Source: Mesaphorura yosii
Lineage: Eukaryota > Arthropoda > Collembola > Poduromorpha > Tullbergiidae
Assembly: GCA_009869945.1 (NCBI GenBank)
Contig: WIXG01000115.1
Location: 62,001-126,000, forward strand
Reading direction: 5' to 3'
DNA: 64,000 nt
This document shows positions 49,101 to 62,500 of this stretch, piece by piece. The notes below the pieces were generated by a model. That model was not told the DNA's origin. It did not search any database and saw only the letters and a list, made by a program, of their open reading frames with translations. The position numbers and the translations under genes were made by a program. The stretch's first letter is position 1. Each line of letters opens with the position of its first letter.

Positions 49101-52100
49101 CCGTCACCGTCACATTGCCAAGCAGCTCAAAGGCCTGTAGGCCCAAGCTTGGACACCGGTAGTGAAGGAGACTGAATCAAACGTCGTCCTTGGAATACAA
49201 ATGAAGACGCACCGTGCTCGGGCTCGGCCGAAGAAGAAAGGGTGTGGATAACAGTTCAGTTTTCAACTGAGTCATCAACTATAACAATGACGGAAGTGAC
49301 GACTACGGCAAAAAATCTCGTAAAAACTACCAATAAAAGCGTGAGGAGGTTAGGAGATAATTTACGCATTGATTACCGGTCAGCAAACGACTTAATTCGT
49401 TTCGTTGTGTCTCAAACCAAGTCCTCACACGATAAATTTCCATATTTTTTTACAAATCGCGTAAATGAAATATGGACAAAATATTTTACTGGCATTCAGG
49501 CTCTGGCTCACATGTCTGCTTTGCGTGGACAGTTTTGGAGTCCCTGTTTTACGGCCACTTTTTCGTAATAATAACTCATTGTGTCTGGCTACAGCAATAA
49601 GTTGACTGTGAATAAGTTATTGCTTCCTGATTGTTCCTGTACTGACGTGCTCGTTACTCGCCTCGCTTATTACGCTGATTCACGCAGTGGAACACAAACA
49701 CCAGTCACAGCTGGTAGCTTCCTATTTTAGTCGCTGGACAGCCGAAAGCAGCAAAACAACAACAATCGGACAGCTGACATTTTCTCCTCTTCCTGCTGCT
49801 TGCTGCTGCTTTTCATATTTGCTGGACCAATAACAACAAATTTCACGCCACGCAGCATGTAGCACCACTGTCACGCCAAGCCACGCCACAGCGAAGCTTC
49901 AAGACTACAAAAGTAGTCCTGTCCTTCCATTTATGTGCTCAGGCTCACGCATAGGGCATATTTGCAAGGCTCAGTCGTCCATTGTGCTTATTCTGTGGCC
50001 CAAACGCCCAAAACCCTCGCAGAAATATTTTACAAAGGAATCAGGCATAATGAAATATTGGTTGACAATGCAGGGTATTATGACAAACACAAGTACAATG
50101 CACGCAAAAGCAAAACGCAGTACGCAGGTGGCGTGGCTTCGTCGTCGTCGCTTTCTCCGGTCTTGCTTTGAGCATTTTCTTGGTTTCAATTTTGGTAAAA
50201 CTTCAATAATACTTCAAATTGTCAAACGAAATGAAATCTTTGTGTTCATGCCTGACCAAGCACGGCAAACGGCACAACACACGGCATGGTAAGCAGACTC
50301 CAGCATCCAGCTCCAATATAAAGAAGGCAACGGGAACAATAAACTTTTAGCTTTGGCCTGTTCTGCTCTTTTCAACAACTTCGATCAAGTTGCATTATAT
50401 TTTGTTCTGTTTTAAGTTCTTTGTGCAGCCAACCCAAGACAAGGCAAGGCAGGCACTGCGGCCGGTTTCTTTTCTTTGTTGGGTGCTGTTGCCCTCAGTT
50501 CAGTACAAAACAGAGTACGCGTACGCATACGAATGGAGTTCAACGGCGAAAGTTTTTTCATACTTCATTTCACTCCTGAAAAGGCACAAGGTACATTGTT
50601 CCTGAGCGGCTCGTAGTCTTGGTCTTGGAGAAAGCAGAGGTAGAAGTTTAAGAGCGTGCAGGGAAGCAAATGACGTTTAAAATATTCTGCGCACGTAAGT
50701 CACTTATCTCTTTCCCAGTGCACTACGCACAACACACTGAAAATCGCACATACATAAACTCACGAGAGAACAGACTGCCATATGGGAAAGACAGCAGAGG
50801 ATCGAGGTAGAAAGGTGTAAAGGCGAATTTCGTGAATGCAAAGGAAAAAGATAATTTTGACAGACCCACAATGCGTGAAATAATTCTTTAGCTTAAAATT
50901 GCATATGGAACAAATGATTATGACTGTTTTTATGCACGCATTCTCGCATTTATTCTCCTCAGATCAAGAAGTTAAATTCTTCTTCCAGTCCCGTATTTGA
51001 ATGACTCACTTTATTGTCTTTGAAATTGTAAGCTATTGATCACGACCAAAAGCCACATACTGTAGAAAAGCTTCGACTTATTTCTTTTATTTGCTATTTT
51101 GGGTTCAAACACAATGCAAAACAAATTCCAACTGAATTGGAACCTCTGAAGCACGAGCACGATACAAACTTTATGAATTTATTTAAGCATTCCAAGGATT
51201 GACTGCGGAATACTCACGCAACGGCAAGAAAACTTTTTTACTGGTCGGGCCTTACAAAGTGTAATCATATTAAATTCTTCGAGTCGAGAAATAAAGAAAA
51301 GATCAAGTTTGGCGGCGAAAGTTGGGCGTAGAAAGTGGCCTGGCAGGTGATGGTGATGGCGACGGTTGACTGGTCGAAATGAAAATAGACAAGCAGCAGA
51401 AGCAGAAACTCTGAACAGGGAGGCAAAACGAAGACCAACCGAAACTTTCTCATTCTGTACAATTTTCTACGTCTGGTTACGTTTCCAGCTTTTGCGTGAT
51501 GTAAAAGTCAGGAAGGAAAAATAGATGAATAATTTATTACAAACTTGGAGTTCAGAATTCTTCTCTTTGCAGCACATCCTCGTGCGTCTCGTGCTCGCAA
51601 GTCGGGAACAAAAGCCCGACGCTGAAATATTACATAATATTCTTATTATCTCTGCTGCTGCCAGGCCGGAATTCTATACATAGCGAAGGTTAGCCCAGGA
51701 ATGCGTGCGCGTGAATGTATTGCATTGCGTATTCTTCGGATGCCCATATTTTACATATTATTTCGAAGAAATCTCGTTCCTCGTTATTATTGTGTTACTT
51801 TACGTATTCAAAAATCTGGATGGGAAGGTTTGTGAGTCCCAAATCGTAACGTGGGCAATTTCTTTTGTTCGAGGTTCCCACATCGCCGGCCATCAAGCAG
51901 GAAAGTGTGAAGCATATTATATTTTGCGCCATTGGAGATTGGATGTCCTCATGCTTCTGTTTCAACTTTTCAATCCTTTGCCTCTCAGTCCAGGACTTCT
52001 TCCGCCCATTCGTCGTTCTCCCGACATGCTACATAGTTTTATTCGACAGCAGGCCGTGCTGTACTGTAGACAGTGAACAGTGAACAGTGTCATCAAATGC

Positions 52101-55100
52101 CAATTTAGCGAATCTAGTGCTTGTGCTTGTGACCCAAAAACAAGATGCTGCAATAAGTGGATCTCAAACTCCAACTCCAGCTCGAGTTTTTACAAATAAT
52201 GAGGGCAACATTTGTTAGTTGGACAACAGCAGTTCAGGTTTAACTGTTCAGCATCAGCAAAACTTCACAATGAGTTTCCACGAAACGAAATACGAAGGAA
52301 AACGGATCTAATTTGAGTTGGTTTGACTTTTGACTCGAGACTCTCGTTGAGTCGAGAGTCGTCTTGAGTGAGAACTTGAACAAAGAAAATATATTTTTCT
52401 CATTAAGCGAATTAAATTATCCTTCCCTTGCCCTGCTTTGGTCTTTGTGTCTCTTTACGATCTACTTTAATATTTATTCTAGAAGACAACATTCGCATTC
52501 TTGTCTGAAAACATTTCCTTCCCTTTGCCTTCCATCTCATTGCATTCGTTCCACTTCTACTTTTACTTCAACTTCAGCTACGACCAGCAAGCAGCAACAA
52601 TGTCGTCAATTTACTTTTAACGATGATGAACTTCAGGCAGCGGACGACCGGGCAAGCAAGCAAAATTAGACAAGAAAACCGTACATAGACAAGACATTTC
52701 ATAAATGTCTTTATCTAATTTGTAACTTTCTTCAAATGAGTTTATTTCCCCATCTCCGCAAATTCAAATCCACTTCCTGAATGAGCTCATCGCTGTCGCA
52801 TACAAATGCAGAGTCCGGACAGAATGTGAAATGTACAAATGACCAGTCAACAAACTCGGCACTGCGCTGCGACTGCCCTACCCCATTTACGAAAGGAGTT
52901 TTCGTTTCGTATTCTACGACATGCATTATTTTACATGTTTTATGCGCCCCAAGGGTACAGTGAGCTTGTACTGTACACAAGACTTTATTCGCACACTTTA
53001 TTTTTGGGGCATGAAATGAATAAATGTTCGTGTCCATCGACACACACGCGAAATACGGGCGACCAGACGGCCAGTTTCGCATTTCTCCTTCTGGGCCGAA
53101 CTTTGGACGGACATTTTCGTCTTAGACGTGGACACAGTACAAGCACTAAAGTAAGGACAATTTTTTGCACAGCGAAAGAAGAATGAGTGAAAAGTTTCTC
53201 TTGTCAAGTCCAAAGAATGTGGAACAATTGTAATGGCCAGTGGCCCATAATCCGGCTACCAGCCAGCCACCGGACGTTGGACTCTACATTTTACGATCGT
53301 CGACCGACATTCCTTATACCGTAATAGGGCCATTGACTCTGCTAACTTTCCTGAACGTCTTAGCATGGATTTCGTTTGCAGGATACCGCAGTCGTAGTGT
53401 GACGGACTTTAAGTCAACGAGTTCGAGTTCTCATGAATAATCATTTAATCATCAAGCAAACATTGCCAAACTCAAGCTAAAAGAAAACAGCAACAGTCCA
53501 AATCAGGCTCATATTTAAATTAATCAAGTCTTTGAGCATGGGAATCGTTACACATGCATGCAGAAGCTATTGGTTTCTGGCTGTGGTATTCTTCAATTAA
53601 TTCTCTGTGGAATTCTGAATGCTGACTCAGCTCGTTATAATAATAAACATGACACACGGGCGCCCACTAAAAATATTAATATGTGCCGTAACATGTTCGT
53701 TTGATCACATGAACCAACGCATTGGTATAACTGGCATAACACGGAGAAAGAGTGGAGAAAGCTACATGGAGAAAGCCGCACGGCGTAAACTGACTTCATT
53801 TTAATTCATTGCTCGAGGAAATATTTAGAATCAAGTGTTATTGCTGCCATTATATGACCCATACGATTATTACAATCTATTTCTATTCACTTGATCTTCC
53901 GCAGGCAAGCGTAAGCAAGAGAAAGCGTAGATAACTATATTTGAACTGTTCGTGGCCTGCGTGAATGCGTGCACGTTTGCCTGGTTGGCATGGGCTGTTG
54001 AAATGGCGTACGGCACGCATAACACATTTAAAACCGTATAAGTATCGCATAAGATTCCAGAATCCCCAAGTCGACTGACTCGTCTGTGTTTTGTTACGCA
54101 ATGGCACTGACGTGGCGATGCAAAATATACAAAATACACAAAGCCAAGGCAAGAAAGACACGGCGCGGAGACCGAGAGAAAGGAAAGGAAGGAGCTCTGA
54201 ACTTTAAGTGTGTCAAATTGAGGGTATAATACACAGGCACGGTCCAGGACACAGGACGCGAGACGCAGTGCAATAATAATACCATTTCACGACAAGAATA
54301 CGATCACGACTAGAGTATGACTACTTTACAAAACGGAAGGAGTAGAAACCTATGATAGCATTCCATTGCATTGCCGTGGTTTACTTTGCTCTGAGAACAA
54401 GATACGACAGGACAGGAGACGAAAATGAAACCCATTTGGTCAATGTGTTCCTTTGCTTGCGTAGATTCGTATAAGTGCAAGTAATGCTTTCCTTTAGTGC
54501 TTTCTCTGGTAACCCAAAATGTAATATAAAGAGCTCCGCGTGCGACGCGTATTATTGACAGATTGCGTTTATACAGACCACCACCGGCACCGACACACGA
54601 GTGTAATGACGGTTTGCAGAGATGAGAGACAATTCATAATCTCAATCTCAAATGTGGAACAAAAGACGGCAACGGCAACGGCAGACTGGCAGGAGAATAA
54701 AGTTTATTTTGAGGCCCGTCTTTATTACTTGCGTAGCAGTATCATCTTTCAACCACATGTCTAATAAAATCTTTGTCATCATCAAAGTTCTTAGTCTTCG
54801 TCCGGGAGACTCTGAAACAATGTGCTCTGCTGATGGTGATCCTGAACTGAGCGCAAGAACTGAGAAGAAGCAGTATGGCCTGGCCAATGTCCTCGTTCAC
54901 TGTGCGCGAAATTGAGAAATTTTGTAATCTAATCTCCAGTGCCCTGCATTCTTCAAGCCAAGCAGGCAGGCAGGGAACCGGTGCCCTAGTTTCTAGTTTT
55001 AAAGAGAAAACGATCTCGATCTCGCTTCTGTCTGCTGTGCCGTGAGAATGAACACATTTCTTGCTGACGCAATTTCTTATACAACATAAAATAGTTCTTC

Positions 55101-56003
55101 CGTGACATAATTGGGGGTTGAATAACTTAATAATATGATACGTTAAGCAGTGCTCTTGCCTTGTCCTTCCGTCACACGCTGCAAATGAGATCAAAGGAAT
55201 GTGATTAAAACCCGGGATTAAAAATCTGCAATTTTTGCTGCCGCATGAATTCATATTTTACGGTTAATGAGTTTCTGAAGCATATTGATCAGAATGCTCA
55301 AAATATCTCGCCATAGTCGTGATTATACCGCCAAGCTCCAGGCTTCCGAGCGCAAAGCCCCATGGAGAGTTCCAGAGTTCACGGAAGTCAGATTTCATTA
55401 TTAACTCAAGCTGCCAGCGACAAGACTGATAAAGTTAAAGTAGAGGATACGCAGATTGCATTATTCGTTATTCGCAAGTCGCAAGGTCCCAAGCTTCCAA
55501 TTCATTCCACTTACAAACTCGACTCGACTTAAATACATAAATGCAGTTGATGTAGAAGCAGAATCAGAAAGATTCCAGCCCTAGCTTCCAGCAGCCAACT
55601 CTGGAAGGTTCAAGCTGCCACACTCTTCCATTTGCACTAATGACTTTTCCGGCCGTCTTTCGCCTTTCGCCTCTTCACATTTCACCAGAGAAGAGAACCG
55701 GTGATGCGTTGCGATGCGAGTGCTCAGTACTGGGCTCAGAATAAAAAACTTACTTTTTCAACATTTCTAATTTGTAAAAGTAAATTGAGCACGGGACAAA
55801 GAATAATTACAAACGTCAATTTCTTGTTTTCTCTTTTCGTCTTCGCCCGTGTTCCATGCAAATCTAAATGTATTGCAACCTAATTACTTGCCCTTAGCTC
55901 ATGCTCATGAAGACGTCAACTGAAGGCGTTACGTGAGAACAGGCAAAAGGTTGTCCTGCGAGTCGCAGTCGCTCTGAGACGTGGACATTTAATTACACCT
56001 TAC

Positions 56004-56550
56004 CTAAATCGTCAATGAGGGGAGCGAGTCGAAGCGTGATGCCCACAAGCAGCATGCTCATCGCGAGAAGGGCGAGCGCAGTGATCACAATTGTCCATTT
56101 CGCTCGGCGTGCTTCATTCTTGTCGGTGAATCCAAAGCGAGGACGTAGAGGTCTTGGTCGTGGAATCCGCCGTCGTGCCACCACCGCCGCGAGCGGGACG
56201 GCTGTCGCCAAACCCCGCTGGACCGCGGTCAGATGCCAGCCAGGAGCGAGTGTGCCGGACACGGGTGCGAGTGAGAACTCGTACGTCACCGACGTGGATG
56301 GCGGCAGCGGGAGACTTGTGACCAGCGGTACAGTTGAACTAAGCCCGTTTGTGATAGCACCACCGGAACTGGGGCCCCCATTCGACGTGCCACCAGCAGA
56401 CGTATTCGAATTGCTGCTGGCTGATATGGGAAGCAGTTGGCCCGTGTTTCCGGAGCTCGGTTTTACACTGTTGCCCCTTAAACTACTCGATGTCAGATCA
56501 CCCATCGAGCAAGACCTGGGTGCAACGCTGTAATTGGGAATTGCATCCAT
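56004..56550 (-). CDS. Alternative first coding exon B: short cytoplasmic region plus membrane span
   Basis: The ATG at 56550 (MDAIPNYSVAPRSCSMGD) opens 182 codons ending at a phase-1 donor (GATTTAG/GTAAGG). Joined to the exon at 30251 across a 25.8 kb intron it gives a 437-residue protein; the junction codon is Val. The first ~120 residues are Ser/Gly/Thr-rich. A strongly basic patch (ARRRIPRPRPLRPR, then NEARRAK) precedes a single membrane span of about 152-173 (TIVITALALLAMSMLLVGI). After it comes LRLAPLIDDL. Span position, phase and the ID(D/E) residues before the junction parallel exon A. An independent gene that merely shares phase is possible but less likely. Confidence 0.6.
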
Positions 56551-59500
56551 TTAATTTTACTGATGCGCCATAATTTAATGCCGTAAATGGTAACAATTTG
56601 TGATGTTCGAGCCAAACGTCTTTGATATATCAGTATTTTGTACATGTTCGTTCATTCGTTTGTTCAAATATGAATATTTCTATACTTTTCGTATATTCAT
56701 ATTCAAACACTGTTGCAATACAAGTGCAATATTTATACTCAGAAACCTCTCTCTCAACTCCCCACTGCACCATAATCATCGTGATAATAAATTGAACTTT
56801 CTCGCTCGGGCTCGGTGGCAGTCTCGGTTGCGCCATTAAATCAGTTTGTTTACTCCACGCGCGCGAGCCCGTCCACCATGCATCAAATTATGATACGGAA
56901 CAATAAGCTTTAAAATTCGGTCTCGTTCTTTTCCAGTGAACTGAATTCGATGGCCGACAAAGGAAAAAGCTTACTTTAACACTGCAGATTTAGGATGTCA
57001 AGTGTGAATTCTATTGGAAAATGTTTGGAATGAAATACGAAACAAGAGAAAGTTTAATACCGTCAACTCTTTCAAATTCAGATTGCATTCAGTTTGCCAC
57101 ATTGTAGGAAATGGGCTATCGCTACATTCGAAGAGCAGAGCAGAGCAGCAATTGAATTCGAGTCGAGAATCTAGACAAAGTGATACAAATGTTTTTGCAA
57201 ACCACCTCAGATTACGAGCAAGCAGTAGGCTCAATCGACCAGTATGCTGCCGTATTTGCAGTTTTACGAGTTTCGCATTGAGCTTATTTGCATATTTATA
57301 TTTTTATTGCCCACAAGAACAAATACAAATATACGCCATTAAATATAATTCGCAAACTTTCCAACTCCAACAACTTGACTTGCCTCGTATTTGCATTCAG
57401 CTTGACTGGAGACTGGAAATACATCAAAGCACCGGCCTAGCCTTAATTCCGTATTACAAATGGGGCTTTATTCTCAAATGGTAAATGGGTAAATCTAATA
57501 AAGCCTTATATTTCGCTTGAGTGTAACATAGATTGCAGTCCCAGGCACTTGAGCTGAGCCCACTTTCCATTTCCCTACATTGGATGCAGGCTTTTACTTC
57601 CGCATTCGCATTCACGTAGAGCTTTCGCTCAAGAGAGCATTTTAAAAGAATTTTCCGGTACAAAAAAGTGTTTTGTATTCTTCCAGTTCCCGTTTTCTTT
57701 TGCAAAAATACTTCGCAACAACAAACACGCACACGGCAAGGTACAACAACCCACACAGTTGCTGTTACGTGTCTGAATTCACTAAAATCCGACAAGACTT
57801 TAAAGCTACCGCTGCCGTTGTTGTACTTTGTGCTTTCTAAATGGACGGTTTCTAAATGTGGAAAATTTATGCCCGACATTTCTTAACATCCTTCTTCTGG
57901 TATCTGGTTACTTGTGTGGAGAATTCTAGGACAAAGTCGGAGTCTAGTCAGTGAGTCGTTCTTACTTTAAAGTCTATAAATAAATGAGTGACTTGGTTTG
58001 TGTCAGTTTAATCGGCGCACTGAACAAAAACACGTGCTGATATTAAAAACAAAAGAAGAACCCGAGCCAGAGTAATTTAATTTAGGAGAAAGTTTGGCTC
58101 AACTCAGAATAAACGCAAGTACGGGCTTCTGTTCCAGCGAAACAGAATTCGTCTTGGGGTTTCGATGCCCTTCACGGTTGTCGCGTAGATAGCAAATGAA
58201 TTTGATGAACTGTGTGTATTGTGCATTGGTTCTGACAAAACAAGCGACTGGATTTTACACAATCTTAAATCACATAGTTAATTAACCTCTCAAATGCAGG
58301 AATGAGCTGCTTCTTTCACGTCTTTGTTTACAAAACTGTAAACCAGGCGCGCTTTGATTTGTTTTAACTACATCAAACGAAAACTTAACATCTCAACACG
58401 GTTTCACATTGCTTACTGAGTATTGTACTTTTTGAAACTTAAGAAAAGAAAGTAAATGCAGCGTCGTTTCCACCAAAGAAATTCCGCGCCCACAAAGGAG
58501 ACCAAAGAACAAAATCGCGAAGAGGCTCTCCATATTTCATATTTTATTAAAAATTTCTGCAGTGCAGGGTGCACTTTCTTCTTATTTCTTAAGAGAATTC
58601 CACACCGAAATGCTTCAAAAGCTTCACACTGCAGACTGAGCAAAGCTTTGCGAGTTTCGAGTGCAGGAAGAAATTAATTCATTCCCGTTAATTTTTTGCT
58701 CCATTCGCTTTATGTTTAAATAAATCTTGCGCTGCGTGCTTGTTATTTGAATAAAGAAATCTCATTAATGAAAGGCAAAGGAGTTGTTCATTTGGTCTCT
58801 CCATACCCGCCGTGCACTGTAGTTCTAGGGGCTTGTGCCTTGCGAAATGAACAAATTACAGTCTCGCTTGCCGTCGTCGCCCTTTGAAAGTTTGCCCTGC
58901 TCTTGCGTCTCGCCTATGCTGCCCTACTGCAATTGATGCATGGTCTGATGAGTTCGGCGCTCGCGCTCGTAATTACAATATTTACATAGCATGCATTTTT
59001 ATGTGCTGCTGTACTGTTGCAACAAACTCAAGAGAATGATGAATAATGAGCTGCCTTTCTTTCGTACATTTTATTTGCCTCGTTTTGTGCCTGTACTGTG
59101 TTGAGACTGCTTCTAATTTCTGCAGTCGTTCAATCCCAAAAATAACAGCTCGTTTGCAAGAACATTCATCAAAATTCAATGACCCCTTTTACCGACGACG
59201 GATTCGTTTATACCAAACGCACACCACGCGTGCATTGAAACACCATTTCTCTGGCTCATGGTAGCAAGACCAAGTCTGCAGCCCTCGAATTGAAATATCG
59301 TCAACGGACCTCCACTTCAAACTTATATTAATCTTATTAACCATCTGCGTATGATGACAAAAGGAACTGAGAAGAAACGGGACGAAGCTTGGCTGACAAT
59401 TATTGATTCGCTGGATTTCAGTTTTTGCTTTATACTCGAACTGACTATACAATTTCGACAATTTGACACGGTTTAACGCGAAAAACAAACATGACCCAAT

Positions 59501-62500
59501 ACCAAAACTAAAACTAATACCGACACTTACATGCCTACAGCAAAGAAAGCCTGCCTGTAGCTGGCCGCATTGTTTACACGGCTTTTCTCTGGTTAAACAG
59601 GCGGTTAGCGACTGGCTTGTAAAAACCAATGCGCCGAGTGCCAGTGATTTCGAGGTTAAAAATCAAAAACTTCACTAACGATAATCCTGGGCAGGCCCAG
59701 GTTCGTACGTAATTCCAAAGAATGTTCATTTCTTGCGGAAATGAGAAAGTTTAGCGTTTAACGTTCAGCCTTCGCCTGACCGAGCGTACACACTACACAC
59801 GTGTTCAGAGGTGAATTTAAATGAGTCCCTTGTTCACACTTGCCAATGCCATCCCTTTACTCTTACATTCGCAATTCCCTGTCATTATCATTCTTTGTAT
59901 AAAATCCTCTCACTCTCGTCTCACGCTAAAGACAACAATGCAATGGAAGAGAAGAGTGGAGCTGTATAGCTCGATGGCCGTGACAATGGTATAATAGCCA
60001 AAGTCAGCTCAAAGTCGATTCCGGCATACATTCTCAATGTTGCAATAGCAATGGCATTCAAGTGCTCGGAAATGGCTCTCTTCAGTCACGTTAAATTGCC
60101 GACGATTTAACCCCGTACAAAGCACATTCGGGTACAGTATAAATGATTCCAAGTATTAATCCCGAGTAAATAAAGTAATTCAACTGCAAAATATGTACGC
60201 ACTGTCGCAGGCAGCGGGAATTGACGCAATGAAGCAATCAGCTTCATCCGGGATTATTTTCATTTTTATTATTACTGCGACAGTCATCAATACTGCAGCT
60301 GCAACGGTTCCATAGTCCATAGCAGTGTCAAAAGCGTATCATAAAAGAGGACGACACTGAAACGCATTGCAATGAAATGGCTGAAAGACTTCAAAATCCG
60401 AATTCAAATTCAATACAAGGCAGCCAGTTTATCTCTACATTTCATCAAAAGAAATTCCCTCAAAGAAAGGATTACAGCGCGGACATGTTCGAGTTCGAGT
60501 GGAAGGACCGTTCCGTTGTTTTCAACTTGAAATTGAAGCTCCAATCCAGTAGTTATGAAACAAAGAATGTCGCCGTTCCCGCTTTATATTAATGAATTCA
60601 GTATTGTATTACTTTTAATCAAGCACTGGTTCATTCAAAGTACAAAACACAGAATAGAAGAAATTGTTTAAAAGTCCTTCTTTACAATTCCAGCCAGAGG
60701 AAAGGAACGACGCAAAGATTTTGTTTTAATCAAAACCCTCTCACGTATTGACTTAAAAATCAATACACCGCATTCAGCATTTGTTTTTTGGGCGTAAAAT
60801 CTGAAGTCTGGAAAGTCTGAAAAATGAGCATTAAATGAAAATCCATTTCAAGTATGAAGTTCTTAAGACTTTCACTGCCGACACGATGGGTTCAGGGAGA
60901 AGCCAAAAGCCAAAAGCAATGTACGGTCTGGAAGAAGTTTCATTAACACTTGAGATTTTAGAGTTTTGATAAGAAGTAAGAAAAAATTCGTTCGCACGTA
61001 CGCATCTGTTTGCCCTGCTCGGCTCGGCCTGCACGCTGCACCACACGAACACATTGATCTCGAACCAAACAAACCCACCGCCGAACGTAAAATAAAGATA
61101 TTTATGATCTCATAAATGTTACACTTGGGAGTTTTTAGTACCATTGCCTTCGCCTTGCCTTTCTTCTGCCAGCAGCACAGCCCAGCCCAGTTTGCCAATG
61201 TGTATTATACGGTAGTAAATTGGTAATAAGAAAAATCGGAAAGAAAATCAAAGAGAATGGAAGAAATGGAATGTGTCATGAGAAATGTGTGCTCGCGTCT
61301 GATATTACTTGAGGGAAAGCTTAACTTGTCCTGTCCATAATGGAATTCAGGTCAACGATGTCGATTTGGGTTTCCAGACGGAAGGAGAAATAGAAAGCAG
61401 CAAGGCGAATGCGAAGACAAAGTCAAATCCAATACGATTCCATATGCTCATAGGCGCTTTGCTGCAGAGAAGAGGTTTAACCTTTGACTACTTGAGTGGT
61501 AATGTGGAATTCATCATTTCACACATGCGAAACGAGGCATGGGCCTCATTTCGCGAGTCAACCGTCGTATGCGGCCACGATTTTCCAGCTCCAACATTTA
61601 TTATCATGACTTTAATTCAATGGCTTGGCTCGGTTTGGCGTGCCACGCTGGCCTACCCTTTTGTCTTATTCGCTTGAAAAATGTTTCGAACCTCGTACTC
61701 CTACATAATTTATTTCCTGAACCGTGCTCAGCTGAGTGGACCGAGCCATGCCACATACTAGTTCATATGGAGCGAAGGCTGAATTAATTGAAAAAGAAGC
61801 AGCAGTAGCCGTCGCAACCCGCCGAGGTGGTGGCAAACTGGTAAAATGAAGAAACCTAAATTAAAAATGATGACTCTAACCTTCCCCAATCATTTGTCAT
61901 TGGCGAGGCGATGCTGGGAGGAAATCCTAAGCACATTAGCCAGTAGCCAATGGTATTGTGTATTGATTTTTGCAGTCAGGTTTAGGAGAGTATGACTGGA
62001 CTGGACGACTGGAGTCTGGTGCCAAAACGTGTATTTTTCAATATGTGCGTTAAGAGAGTTAAGAGAACGGACTTGCACGGTCATTTTTCTTTTCCTTTTC
62101 CTGTGTCCAAACACTACACTTCAGAGCGTTGAACAAAACCAGTCAACTTAAGAAATAAATGGTTCCGGAAATACAAGATTAATAGCAATCCAGGCCTTCT
62201 TCGAAGCTTCTCGGCTCAATTTTGGATTCCCTCAATTATGAGACTGCTTGCTTCTTCAACGTCATTTGCTGATAAATACGTTTGCTCCATATAGTCAATA
62301 CAAGAAAAAGCTCGGCAGCCGTGCAGTTTGCAGTTCGCAACCTCATAATTTGACATTGAACTTGAATCCATCGTTTCAATCAAACCAAGTACAAAGTCAG
62401 CGGGCCGTATTTCAACCGCAGTGCAGCACAGAAACAACGAAAACGCCCAACTTGGCTTGACTTTCAAAGTCTATCTTTGTCTCCAACATTTATAGCCATC

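Larger units (their letters stand above)
36259..56003 (-). other. Very long intron or regulatory domain between the two alternative first exons
   Basis: About 19.7 kb with no exon I can support on either strand. It consists of AT-rich sequence with many short simple motifs, such as repeated GCATTCGCA-like words. The part next to 36258 must contain the leader and promoter of form A. A hydrophobic ORF at 45798-46103 is noted separately. Confidence 0.4.

Noticed and set aside
54742-55254. 170-codon minus-strand ORF
   Set aside because: Long for chance, but the peptide has no domain, membrane span or repeat, and a competing plus-strand ORF covers part of it. I kept it out of the gene list.
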